DNA of 64,000 nucleotides from Syntrophales bacterium (GTDB lineage Bacteria; Desulfobacterota; Syntrophia; Syntrophales; UBA8958), in contig JAOAFE010000007.1 in NCBI GenBank assembly GCA_026416455.1, positions 1 to 64,000 on the forward strand, given 5' to 3'. Of this stretch, positions 1-7,406 are shown piece by piece. Under the pieces are notes generated by a model. That model searched no databases. It was not told the DNA's origin and worked only from the letters and a program-made list of their open reading frames with translations. A program made the position numbers and the translations under genes. Position 1 is the first letter of the stretch. The number at the start of each line of letters is the position of its first letter.

Positions 1-296
1 GAATATACCTCTTCATATTTTATTGTCTTCCATAGTCTCTCGATGAATATGATGTCTCCTCCATCCATATTTATCTTAAGGATGTCATTCTTTATTAGGA
101 TATCTATAAATTCAAGGGGTGTAAACTTACTCCCCTGGTCTGTGTTAAATATATGGGGTTTACCGTATTTGAGGGTTGCCTCCTCAAGGGCATCTATACA
201 GAAGGATACATCAAGGGTATTTGATAACCTCCAGGACAATACCTTCCTGCTTACCCAATCCATAATCACAACGAGGTAACGGAAACCCTTTGCCAT
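1..296 (-). pseudogene. IS3-family transposase (OrfB) fragment, cut by window start
   Basis: The minus strand is open from an ATG at 296 to the window edge. It encodes the core of an IS3-type rve/DDE transposase: MAKGFRYLVVIMDW, then NTDQGSKFTPLEF, then FIERLWKTIKYEEVY. The second catalytic Asp (NTDQG) and the Glu (IERLW) are visible. The first Asp, which lies upstream in the family (in a WxxDITY motif), is missing because the frame is joined directly to integrase sequence at about 297. The usual MDGKGR(Y/W)xDN stretch before IERLW is shortened to MDGGD. The gene is therefore 5'-truncated and internally deleted, and cannot encode a working transposase from what is seen. How far it extends to the left is unknown. 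Confidence 0.8.
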
Positions 297-299
297 TCT

Positions 300-483
300 G
301 ATGACTCACAGCAGGATTTTTGCACAAGGCAAAAAGCTTCTCCTTCCCACCTATTCTGTAACAAAAGCGCCAAAGCTTGCTACCCTGAACGGTAACGAGA
401 AGAAAAAGACCATCCCCATCCGTCAATTTGTAAGGCCTGCCTTTCGGCTTTGCCGAACGAATCTTTATATCTGTGAGAGACAT
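300..483 (-). pseudogene. Truncated tyrosine-recombinase integrase (arm-binding DUF4102 N-terminus only)
   Basis: About 60 codons from an ATG at 483 match the N-terminal arm-DNA-binding domain of P4-type integrases: MSLTDIKIRSAKPKGRPYKL, DGDGLFLLV, GSKLWRF and YRIGGKEKLFAL. The match stops at NPAV, where the frame runs into the IS3-type fragment. The core-binding and catalytic domains are absent. It lies just downstream of the 3' end of tRNA-Ala and on the same strand, which is the usual layout for an island integrase next to its attachment tRNA. It is the relic of an integrase inactivated by IS insertion and deletion. Confidence 0.8.
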
Positions 484-575
484 CAGACACCTCTCTGGTT
501 TAATCAAATATAATTATATCCAGTTTTACTATAAAATATCAACGATTTAAATTAACTTTGCGGGTACGTATTTTT

Positions 576-624
576 CATTGGGGGTATTTCCACAGGAAAA
601 ATACCTCCAATGAGGGGGTATTTT
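576..624. repeat. Arm-type repeats and inverted repeat of a decayed attachment region
   Basis: GGGGGTATTT occurs at 580-589 and again at 614-623. CATTGGGGGTATTT (576-589) forms an inverted repeat with AAATACCTCCAATG (599-612), with one mismatch. Short G-rich repeats of this kind between a tRNA 3' end and a P4-type integrase are typical arm-type integrase binding sites. Their role here is inferred from position. The rest of 484-722 shows only these repeats and the terminator described next. Confidence 0.5.
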
Positions 625-663
625 AATGAATTACGTCAAACTATAACGAACAAATAAAAAAGG

Positions 664-690
664 AAAAGCCCTTAATCTATAAGGGCTTTT
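664..690 (-). terminator. Intrinsic terminator after tRNA-Ala
   Basis: AAAAGCCCTTA (664-674) and TAAGGGCTTTT (680-690) form an 11-bp perfect stem with a 5-nt loop. On the minus strand it is followed by a T-rich tract. It lies 33 bases beyond the 3' end of tRNA-Ala. Confidence 0.75.
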
Positions 691-722
691 CGGATTATAT
701 CGAAACACATTGAATTGTTATT

Positions 723-798
723 TGGTGGAGATGAGGGGAATCGAACCCCTGGCCTTCGCATTGCGAACGCGACGCTCTCCCTGCTGAGCTACATCCCC
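723..798 (-). tRNA. tRNA-Ala (anticodon CGC), CCA encoded
   Basis: The minus strand folds as a full cloverleaf. The acceptor stem GGGGATG pairs with CATCTCC, the D arm is GCTC/GAGC, the anticodon stem is TCGCG/TGCGA with loop TTCGCAA, and the T arm is AGGGG TTCGATT CCCCT. The anticodon is CGC, which reads GCG (Ala). The discriminator is A at 726 and the CCA end is genomically encoded at 725-723. Its 3' half faces the integrase relic, so this tRNA is the probable attachment site of the neighbouring island. Confidence 0.95.
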
Positions 799-810
799 GC
801 AGCTGCGACC

Positions 811-840
811 TTTATAGAAAAATGAGCTTCTTTCTGTCAA
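811..840 (-). promoter_or_regulatory. Promoter for tRNA-Ala
   Basis: TTGACA (840-835) is followed after 18 bases by TATAAA (816-811), about 13 bases before the mature tRNA 5' end at 798. Its -35 box is half of a perfect dyad, GTCAAGGT (836-843) and ACCTTGAC (850-857), shared with the divergent pilT promoter. Confidence 0.7.
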
Positions 841-852
841 GGTATTTCCACC

Positions 853-881
853 TTGACTTTACTTAGTCCTTTCCCTATACA
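853..881 (+). promoter_or_regulatory. Divergent promoter for the pilT operon
   Basis: TTGACT (853-858), a 17-base spacer and TATACA (876-881) lie 40 bases before the chosen pilT start at 922. Because this promoter overlaps the longer open frame, it argues against a start near 853. Confidence 0.6.
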
Positions 882-921
882 CATTAAATCAGCACAGAAG
901 AGCTCACAGGGGGATGATTCC

Positions 922-2004
922 ATGGCAAAGATAGATGCTTTTTTTCATCTGATGCATGAGGAGGGGGCCTCGGATCTGCATTTGGTTTCTGGACAGCAAC
1001 CGGCCATTAGGATTAGGGGAGAAATTGTACGCATTAAATACGATGTCCTTGACAACGATTCCCTTAAGGCCATGCTCTATGAAATTGCGCCGGAACATAA
1101 AGTCAAGCAGTTTGAAGAGACGGGAGATGTAGATTTTGCTTACGAAATTCCTGGATTGGCGAGGTACAGGGCCAACTTTTTCATGCAAAAATGGGGATGT
1201 GCGGCCGTATTTCGTGAGATTCCAAGCAAAATACTTACGGTAGACGAATTGGGCCTACCTCCCGTTGTTTCCCGCCTGGCTTATTTACCGAGGGGATTGG
1301 TGCTCGTTACCGGTCCTACGGGCAGCGGTAAGTCCACAACCTTGGCAGCCATTATAGATGAGGCGAATCGGAATAGGAAAGACCATATCATTACCATTGA
1401 AGATCCGATCGAGTTCGTCCATCAGAGCGCAAGCTGTATCGTAAACCACCGGGAGGTAGGGGTACACACGAAAAGCTTTTCCGCCGCCTTGCGAGGTGCA
1501 CTCCGGGAGGATCCCGATATAATACTCGTGGGAGAAATGAGGGATCTGGAAACGATTCGATTGGCCGTGGAAGCTGCCTCGACTGGTCACCTGGTCTTCG
1601 GGACCCTCCACACCACCAGTGCGGCTAAGACGGTGGATCGTATCATCGAGGTCTTTCCGGCGGACGAACAGCAACAAATCCGTTCCACCTTAGCCGATGG
1701 CATTAGGGCCGTCATTTCGCAGGTACTCTTCAAAAGAATTGATAAAAAAGGTAGGTGCGCCGCTCTTGAAATTCTCATCGCAACGCCGGCCGTCAGAAAT
1801 CTCATTCGCGAATCGAAGACTTTCCAGATACCCTCCATGATCCAGACCGGGAAAAAATACGGGATGCAGCTTTTGGACGATGCGATCATGGATTTGTTGA
1901 ATCGGGGCTGGATCAGTGCCGATGAGGCATATGCGAAGGCTAACGATAAGGCGAGATTCCGCCAATATTTAAAGACGCCACCTACAGACTTTACGGAGGC
2001 ATAA
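922..2004 (+). CDS. pilT: Type IV pilus retraction ATPase PilT
   Basis: This is a hexameric ATPase that powers pilus retraction at the inner membrane. The product has 360 residues, normal for PilT (about 345-370). An N-terminal PAS-like region (SDLHLVSG near residue 17) is followed by Walker A GPTGSGKST (131-139), an Asp box (ITIEDPIEF), Walker B (DPDIILVGEMRD) and a His box (GHLVFGTLHT). The C-terminal AVRNLIRE matches the PilT signature AIRNLIRE, which is needed for retraction in known PilT. The ATG at 922 follows CAGGGGGATG and is preferred; an in-frame start at 853 would lie inside the promoter. A second pilT-like gene follows after one base. No pilB, pilC or pilin gene is in the window. 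Confidence 0.92.
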   Translation: MAKIDAFFHLMHEEGASDLHLVSGQQPAIRIRGEIVRIKYDVLDNDSLKAMLYEIAPEHKVKQFEETGDVDFAYEIPGLARYRANFFMQKWGCAAVFREIPSKILTVDELGLPPVVSRLAYLPRGLVLVTGPTGSGKSTTLAAIIDEANRNRKDHIITIEDPIEFVHQSASCIVNHREVGVHTKSFSAALRGALREDPDIILVGEMRDLETIRLAVEAASTGHLVFGTLHTTSAAKTVDRIIEVFPADEQQQIRSTLADGIRAVISQVLFKRIDKKGRCAALEILIATPAVRNLIRESKTFQIPSMIQTGKKYGMQLLDDAIMDLLNRGWISADEAYAKANDKARFRQYLKTPPTDFTEA

Positions 2005-2005
2005 T

Positions 2006-3178
2006 ATGCGTAAGCAAGAAGTCGATTACATTTTAGGGAAAATGCTCGATTCCCATCCCAATGTGTCCGACCTGAACATAACGGTTGGGAGACCTTTTCA
2101 GGTCGAGTCATCGGGACAGCTCGTCTCCGTGCCCCTCGATCCTCCTTTCGAAAGTCTTACCCCCTTTCAGACGGAGGTTTTTGCCCTGAATCTCATCAAT
2201 CGGGATCGAAGATTAACAGACATTCTTCTTCGAGAAGGATCTTGCGACCTGTCCTATGAACTTCCAGGAAAGGCGCGCTTCCGGGTTAATATTTTTTCTC
2301 AGCGAGGGAACTATTCCATCGTCTTAAGGAAACTAGAGACCCGCATTCCCACTTGCAAGGACCTTAATCTGCCCGAGGCATTTTATCAGATGGCGGAGGA
2401 GAAGAATGGAATTATTTTAGTTACCGGTGCCACCGGTAGTGGGAAATCGACTTCCCTGGCGGCTTTACTGAATGAGATAAACGAGAAGAAATCGGTCCAC
2501 ATTATCACCTTAGAAGATCCCGTTGAATTTACCCACCCTCATAAGAAATCCACTTTTAATCAGCGGGAGATGGGAAAAGACTTCGACACTTTTGCCAACG
2601 GATTGCGCGCCGCTTTGCGGCAGGCACCGAAGGTAATTCTCGTGGGAGAGATGAGAGACCGAGAAACGGTGGAGATCGGTCTTTCGGCGGCCGAGACAGG
2701 GCATCTCGTGCTAAGTACCCTGCATACCGTCGATGCGGGTCAGACGATTAATAGAATCTTAGGCATGTTTCCGGCCGATGAAGAAAAGCAGATAAGGATT
2801 CGTCTGGCCGATACGGTGAGATGGATAGTATGTCAGAGACTCCTACCCAAAGTGGGGGGAGGTCGAGTTGCGGCCTTCGAGATCATGGGTACAAACCTAA
2901 GGGTCAAAGATACGATCTTAAACGGGGAAGAGGAGGGTAAGACTTTTTACGAAATCATTCAAGCCGGCAAGGCCTTTGGATGGGTGACCTTCGATGACTA
3001 TATAATCGAGCTTTACCGGAAAGGGGAAATTACCGAAGAAACGGCCCGGGCCTATGCCTCCAACAAGGCTATCGTAGGACGCGGCATCGATGCCGTCAAG
3101 AGTGCCGCCGGGGAGAAAACAACAGACTTACTGGGAAAATTGGAGATAGATCGGGACTACGGTCGGGCGCGCAGGTAG
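2006..3178 (+). CDS. PilT/PilU-like retraction ATPase paralogue
   Basis: A 390-residue product paralogous to the preceding PilT. Walker A GATGSGKST is at about 141, with IITLEDPVEF, APKVILVGEMRDRETVEIGL and GHLVLSTLHT. The C-terminus differs from PilT: NLRVKDTILNGEEEGKTF stands where AIRNLIRE would be, and it has a longer tail. It therefore resembles PilU-type accessory retraction motors that work with PilT; that role is inference. The ATG at 2006 comes one base after the pilT stop, so the two are almost certainly co-transcribed and translationally coupled. Confidence 0.85.
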   Translation: MRKQEVDYILGKMLDSHPNVSDLNITVGRPFQVESSGQLVSVPLDPPFESLTPFQTEVFALNLINRDRRLTDILLREGSCDLSYELPGKARFRVNIFSQRGNYSIVLRKLETRIPTCKDLNLPEAFYQMAEEKNGIILVTGATGSGKSTSLAALLNEINEKKSVHIITLEDPVEFTHPHKKSTFNQREMGKDFDTFANGLRAALRQAPKVILVGEMRDRETVEIGLSAAETGHLVLSTLHTVDAGQTINRILGMFPADEEKQIRIRLADTVRWIVCQRLLPKVGGGRVAAFEIMGTNLRVKDTILNGEEEGKTFYEIIQAGKAFGWVTFDDYIIELYRKGEITEETARAYASNKAIVGRGIDAVKSAAGEKTTDLLGKLEIDRDYGRARR

Positions 3179-3190
3179 AGGGAGGTGTTT

Positions 3191-3706
3191 ATGGTGGATA
3201 TCAATGCCTTAATGAAAGAAATTGAGGGAGAAGCATACGACTCTTCGGATATACCTTTTGATTTCTTGGAAGAGGGGGTGTCAACAGCCTTAGTATGTGA
3301 ACCAGAGATAGAGGCCAAGGAAAAAATTATCGCCGCCCTTGAAAATATGGGATACCGGATAACGAAAGCGGAGACAGCCAAAGAGGCACTCAAAAGGTGT
3401 CGGTTTCATACCTATCATGTAGTTGTGGTGGACGAGAAATTCGAAGCGGAAAATCCGGAAGAGAATGCTATCTTGGCCTATCTGGCTCAACTTCCCATGG
3501 CAATTAGGAGAGAGATGTTCGTCTGCCTCATTTCCGAACGATTCCGCACCATGGACAAAATGGCGGCCTTTCATCAGAGCGTCAATCTCGTTCTCAATCG
3601 AAAGAATCTAGATGACTTTGCAACCATTTTAAAAACAGCTCTCGCGGATGAGAAGGCTTTTTATAGGGTGTTTAGAGAAACGAAAAAGAGGATTGAGCGG
3701 GATTGA
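3191..3706 (+). CDS. Degenerate response-regulator receiver-like protein in the pilT operon
   Basis: A 171-residue protein. From about residue 36 it follows a receiver fold (TALVCEPEIEAKEKII, then YHVVVVDEKFE, then VNLVLNRKN). The acidic pair expected after beta-1 is reduced to CEPE, and the Lys region near the C-terminus is LNRKN instead of the canonical KP, so phosphorylation is doubtful even though an Asp remains after beta-3 (VVVVDE). It has no output domain. GGGAGG six bases before ATG 3191 decides the start; an upstream in-frame GTG at 3185 is less well placed. As third gene behind two retraction ATPases it may be a pilus-regulating partner. That is inference. Confidence 0.7.
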   Translation: MVDINALMKEIEGEAYDSSDIPFDFLEEGVSTALVCEPEIEAKEKIIAALENMGYRITKAETAKEALKRCRFHTYHVVVVDEKFEAENPEENAILAYLAQLPMAIRREMFVCLISERFRTMDKMAAFHQSVNLVLNRKNLDDFATILKTALADEKAFYRVFRETKKRIERD

Positions 3707-4642
3707 TCAGTTTTCTTTTTTTATTTTTTCTAACACGTCCTGGGCGAGATCTATTTTCCCCATTGCCACGTAGAGGCGGGCGAGATGCAGATAATAGAAG
3801 GGATTGGCTTCCATTTCGATTGCCTTTTTATAGGCTTCCACAGCCTGCTCGGGTAAGTCGGCGACGGTAAGGGTATTCCCTAATCTGAAATAGTAGCTGC
3901 CAGCGGCATCAGCTTGCAAAGAAGCGGCTTTTTCGTAGGCCGCCCAGCCTTCCTCCCACCTTCTCTCTGAGATCAATATGTCACCAAGCATGAGAAAAAG
4001 AGCCGGATCTTCTTCGTTACAGGTTATGCTTTTTCTAATTGCCAATTCCGCCTTTTCGAGAAGACCAGATCGTCTGTATTCGTCCGCAAGGCGGGCAAAA
4101 AAAGTGGCCGATTCTTCCGGATCGATATGGGAAGCCTGGATATAAGCCTCTTCGGCCCCGTCATAGTCCTCTAAGGCAATTAAGGTGTTGCCAAGCCCTA
4201 GGTAAGCATCTATCCCTGCCGGGTCTATTTCGATCATCTGCCGATAGATGGCGGCAGCCCTTTCCAATTCTCCCACCTGATGACAGGCCCAAGCGAGATC
4301 ACCCATGAGGGCATATTCGCCAGGGAAGGCCTCACAGGCGCGCTCACATACATCCAGCAGTTGGGAAAACATGCCTCGGCTTTTGTATATCCGTACCAGT
4401 TCGTCGAATGCAAAACCGGTAAACATTCGCCTTGTCAGTTCCTTATTAAATAATTTCTCAAAACAAGAAATCGCCTCCTCTAGGCGACCGCTGTCATAGT
4501 ATAGCCAGGCCAGCGCCATGAGATATGAATCGTTTTCCGGATAATTTTCGATAAGTTGAATATATACGCGTTCAGCCTCCTCCAGGTGTCCCGCTTGGAG
4601 AAGGCCTTCCGCGTAAGATCTCAACCATTCACCTTCGTTCAT
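3707..4642 (-). CDS. TPR-repeat protein
   Basis: A 311-residue soluble protein made almost entirely of tetratricopeptide repeats from about residue 7 to the end. Recurrent units have the form AEGLLQAGHLEEAERVYIQL, LAWLYYDSGRLEEAISCFEKL, LGNTLIALEDYDGAEEAYIQA and YFRLGNTLTVADLPEQAVEAYKKA. Such proteins are protein-protein scaffolds; no catalytic domain is present and the partner cannot be told. The ATG at 4642 is chosen because it begins 5 bases after the stop of the HesB-like gene; a start at 4675 would overlap that gene. The stop abuts the stop of the convergent receiver-like gene with no gap. Confidence 0.8.
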   Translation of the reverse strand: MNEGEWLRSYAEGLLQAGHLEEAERVYIQLIENYPENDSYLMALAWLYYDSGRLEEAISCFEKLFNKELTRRMFTGFAFDELVRIYKSRGMFSQLLDVCERACEAFPGEYALMGDLAWACHQVGELERAAAIYRQMIEIDPAGIDAYLGLGNTLIALEDYDGAEEAYIQASHIDPEESATFFARLADEYRRSGLLEKAELAIRKSITCNEEDPALFLMLGDILISERRWEEGWAAYEKAASLQADAAGSYYFRLGNTLTVADLPEQAVEAYKKAIEMEANPFYYLHLARLYVAMGKIDLAQDVLEKIKKEN

Positions 4643-4647
4643 TGCTC

Positions 4648-4971
4648 TTAACAGGAGCTGCAACTTCCGCCACACGCACCGCCGGATGGGAGCGCAGAAG
4701 TAAGACGGAAGCCCGAGCCCATAGGAGTCGTGATGAAATCCACCTGAATGGGCTTTACCTCTTTCAAAAGATCTTTTTCGATCAGAAAGGTCACACCTTT
4801 CTCCTCTATAACCTCATCATTCTCGTTCTGCTCATCCAGAGCCATCGCTAATTGCGGGCCCCCTCACCCAGCGCTGAGAAAGATGCGCACGGCACTTGGT
4901 TCTTTGCGTCGGGAGAGGAAATCCTTGATCGCCTGAGCAGCCTGGTCCGTAACTTCGATCGTTTCCACCAT
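4648..4971 (-). CDS. HesB/IscA-like selenoprotein (in-frame UGA at codon 36)
   Basis: The frame opens with ATG 4971 behind GGAGGTAAT and reads MVETIEVTDQ...VRIFLSAG, then TGA (4866-4864), then GGPQLAMALDE, and continues without interruption to TAA at 4648 (107 residues counting the UGA). The UGA sits exactly where A-type Fe-S carriers have their first conserved Cys (GCxGP). The C-terminus keeps a Cys cluster (GGACGGSCSSC) in place of the usual CGCG motif. A family of HesB-related proteins with Sec at this Cys is known (TIGR01911), so this is a selenoprotein, not a broken gene. Its role in Fe-S or redox chemistry is inferred from the family. A conventional gene call would start at the internal ATG at 4845 and lose the N-terminal 42 residues. 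Confidence 0.88.
4830..4842 (-). promoter_or_regulatory. Candidate bacterial SECIS element
   Basis: On the transcribed strand, 21 bases after the UGA, GCTC-TGGAT-GAGC forms a 4-bp stem with a 5-nt loop containing GG. Bacterial SECIS hairpins lie roughly 16-37 nt after the UGA with a G in the apical loop, so spacing and loop both fit. The stem is short, as is usual outside enterobacteria. Confidence 0.55.
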
Positions 4972-5015
4972 ATTACCTCCTCTTGGGGCTTTTTTTTCAA
5001 CCCTCTTTTTAGTCG

Positions 5016-5044
5016 AACATAGGCATGAAAAAAAGGTTTGTCAA
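5016..5044 (-). promoter_or_regulatory. Promoter for the HesB-like selenoprotein and TPR genes
   Basis: TTGACA (5044-5039), a 17-base spacer and TATGTT (5021-5016) lie 45 bases before the ATG at 4971. Confidence 0.6.
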
Positions 5045-5064
5045 TCGGGAATAAAAGATATAAT
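5037..5064 (+). promoter_or_regulatory. Overlapping divergent promoter for the helicase gene
   Basis: TATAAT (5059-5064) has TTTGTC/TTGTCA at 5037-5043 as its -35 region (15-16 base spacer). This overlaps the -35 box of the divergent selenoprotein promoter. Transcription would begin near 5071, only a few bases before ATG 5077, so the helicase mRNA may be nearly leaderless. Confidence 0.5.
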
Positions 5065-5076
5065 TTTCTGACCGTT

Positions 5077-7401
5077 ATGGCGGAGCTCACCCTGGAAGAA
5101 TGGCTTGCGAGATTAGAAGGAGAAAAAAGGTTTTGGGAAAACGTACGTGCATACCGGCGCTTGCCAGCAAGGGAAGCTAAATATGTTGATTTTCCTCCAT
5201 GGGTGCATCCAAGAATAAGGCTGGCCCTGAGGAAAAAGGGGATTGAACAGCTCTATTCTCATCAGTTTAGGGCCCTTGAAGAAGCATGGGCCGGACGTCA
5301 CATCTGCCTCATTACTCCTACGGCCAGTGGTAAGACTCTCTGTTACAATATTCCGACCCTCCAAAAAATATTGGAAGACTCTTCTACCCGTGCCCTTTAT
5401 TTGTTTCCCACTAAGGCCTTGGCCCAGGATCAACTAAATGAATTGCACGAGTTAATTACTGAACTGGGCGGGGGAATTAAATCATTCACCTATGATGGTG
5501 ATACACCGGACGATGCCAGACAGGCCATCCGAAGGCAAGGACAGATTATCATTACTAACCCCGATATGCTTCATGCGGGGATTCTGCCCCATCATACCAA
5601 ATGGGTGAAAATGTTTACGAACCTTAAATTCGTGGTCCTTGATGAGCTCCACATTTATCGGGGGGTGTTCGGTTCCCATGTGGCAAATGTCGTCAGACGA
5701 CTAAGTCGCATCTGCCGTTTCTATGGAGCTGATCCTGTGTTCATCTGCTGCTCCGCAACGATAGCCAACCCTCGTGAACACGTGGAGAGTTTGTTGGAAC
5801 GCCAGGTGGAAATAATAGATGATAGCGGCGCACCACAGGCGGAAAAGTGGTTTTTTCTTTATAACCCACCGGTTGTAAACCGTGAACTAGGTATTCGCCA
5901 ATCCCCCTTAATACCGGCCCGTCGCCTCGCCAGTGATCTGATCGAAAATGGGATCCAAACCATTATTTTCACTACGAGTCGACTCTCGGTTGAGGTGTTA
6001 ACAAAGTATTTGAAAGATAAGGTGCACCGAAAAGAGTGCATAAATGAAAGAATTGTCGCCGGTTATCGGGGCGGTTATTTACCGCAACTGAGGCGAGAGA
6101 TAGAAAAGGGCCTCCGATCTGGCCAGATAAAGGGGGTTGTTGCTACCAATGCACTAGAATTGGGCATCGACATTGGAGATCTTTCGGCGTGCATTATCTG
6201 TGGTTATCCCGGGTCGATTGCAAGTACCTGGCAACAGGCGGGGCGCGCTGGTAGAAGACAAGGGAAGAGCGTGACTATCCTTATGGCGCGAAGCCTACCT
6301 ATGGATCAGTTCCTCATGGAGAATCCGGATTATTTTTTCTCTCGTACCCCGGAACACTGCCGCATAAATGCAGATAATTTGCTCATCCTTGTTCAACATA
6401 TAAAAAACGCCGCCTTTGAGCTCCCCTTTAAGCGAGGAGAAAAGTTTGGATCCATTGAACTGGAGGAAATTCTTTCTTTCCTGGAGGAAGAGGGGATACT
6501 CCACAGGGTTAGGGATGAGTGGCATTGGTCGGCCGACAGTTATCCGGCCGATGAGGTGAGTCTAAGAAGTGTAACGCCAGAGAATGTGGTAGTTGTCGAT
6601 GTGTCGGAGGTGGGAAAAGAACAGGTGATTGCTGAAGTGGATTGGGATAGCGCCTTTACGACCGTTCATGAAGGGGCCATTTATATGGTCGAGTCAGAAC
6701 AGTATGAGGTCGCGAAGTTAGACCTAGAAGGCAAGAAAGCCTATGTGAAAAAGGTAAATGCTGATTATTACACAGATGCGATGACTTATACGAACGTGGA
6801 TGTTCTTAAGTCTTTTGCCAGCGTTCCCCGAGGAGGTCTGTTATGGGAACATGGGGAGCTGAGTGTGGTTACGAAGGTGGTAGGTTATAAGAAAATCCGC
6901 TTCTACACAGGGGAAAATGTAGGATATGGGGAGGTTCATCTGCCGGAAAAGAGTATGCATGCAGCAGGTACATGGTTTACTATACCGCGCAAACTTCTTG
7001 GACGTTTGGCTTATCGGAGAGATGAAATCGTGGACGGTCTTATGGGGCTTGCTTACGGTCTTCACCATCTAGCGGCTCTATATGTGATGGCCGACTCCCG
7101 TGACTTAGACCATTCCGTGGGCAACGGTCGGGGGGTGGTGTTAGCGAAGAGTGAGGTCGAGGCAGATGAATTTTTTGACCGTTTCGATCCCGTTATTTTT
7201 ATTTTCGAGGCCTACCCCGGAGGGGTAGGTTTCTCCGAACTAATTTACGAAAAACGCGGCGAATTACTAGAGGGGATGCGAAGACTTTTAGAGGAATGCC
7301 CGTGCACAGTCGGTTGCCCGTCTTGCGTGGGGCCAACGCTTGAGGTGGGAAGAAAGGCCAAGGAAGTAGCTTTGGCCATTATCGAACTCGTGGAAAGGTA
7401 G
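5077..7401 (+). CDS. DEAD/DEAH-box helicase with C-terminal DUF1998 zinc site (MrfA/YprA type)
   Basis: A 774-residue superfamily 2 helicase. Motif I is TPTASGKT (80-87), the Walker B position reads LDELH, motif III is CSAT, and the second RecA domain carries ATNALELGIDIGDL and WQQAGRAGRRQGKS. The C-terminal DUF1998 region ends with CPCTVGCPSC, the four-Cys metal site of the family. Bacillus MrfA (YprA, 749 residues), a 3'-5' helicase in mitomycin-lesion repair, has the same architecture, so a DNA-repair role is likely but not proven here. The start is uncertain: a TTG at 5038 is in frame but lies inside the promoter. The next gene begins 5 bases after its stop. Confidence 0.85.
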   Translation: MAELTLEEWLARLEGEKRFWENVRAYRRLPAREAKYVDFPPWVHPRIRLALRKKGIEQLYSHQFRALEEAWAGRHICLITPTASGKTLCYNIPTLQKILEDSSTRALYLFPTKALAQDQLNELHELITELGGGIKSFTYDGDTPDDARQAIRRQGQIIITNPDMLHAGILPHHTKWVKMFTNLKFVVLDELHIYRGVFGSHVANVVRRLSRICRFYGADPVFICCSATIANPREHVESLLERQVEIIDDSGAPQAEKWFFLYNPPVVNRELGIRQSPLIPARRLASDLIENGIQTIIFTTSRLSVEVLTKYLKDKVHRKECINERIVAGYRGGYLPQLRREIEKGLRSGQIKGVVATNALELGIDIGDLSACIICGYPGSIASTWQQAGRAGRRQGKSVTILMARSLPMDQFLMENPDYFFSRTPEHCRINADNLLILVQHIKNAAFELPFKRGEKFGSIELEEILSFLEEEGILHRVRDEWHWSADSYPADEVSLRSVTPENVVVVDVSEVGKEQVIAEVDWDSAFTTVHEGAIYMVESEQYEVAKLDLEGKKAYVKKVNADYYTDAMTYTNVDVLKSFASVPRGGLLWEHGELSVVTKVVGYKKIRFYTGENVGYGEVHLPEKSMHAAGTWFTIPRKLLGRLAYRRDEIVDGLMGLAYGLHHLAALYVMADSRDLDHSVGNGRGVVLAKSEVEADEFFDRFDPVIFIFEAYPGGVGFSELIYEKRGELLEGMRRLLEECPCTVGCPSCVGPTLEVGRKAKEVALAIIELVER

Positions 7402-7406
7402 GAAGT

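Noticed and set aside
664..690. Inverted repeat as an integrase core site
   Set aside because: The perfect stem with a flanking T tract just beyond the tRNA 3' end is better explained as the tRNA terminator.
1587..2111. A 174-codon minus-strand frame opposite pilT
   Set aside because: It is a shadow of the pilT C-terminal coding region.
4648..4971. A nonsense mutation in the HesB-like gene (pseudogene)
   Set aside because: The single TGA falls exactly at the conserved Cys, both flanks are intact and family-like, and a SECIS-like hairpin follows; a random nonsense would not be placed like this.
4848..5090. An 80-codon minus-strand frame overlapping the selenoprotein 5' part
   Set aside because: It is in another frame of the selenoprotein gene and its promoter, with no family resemblance and no ribosome site.
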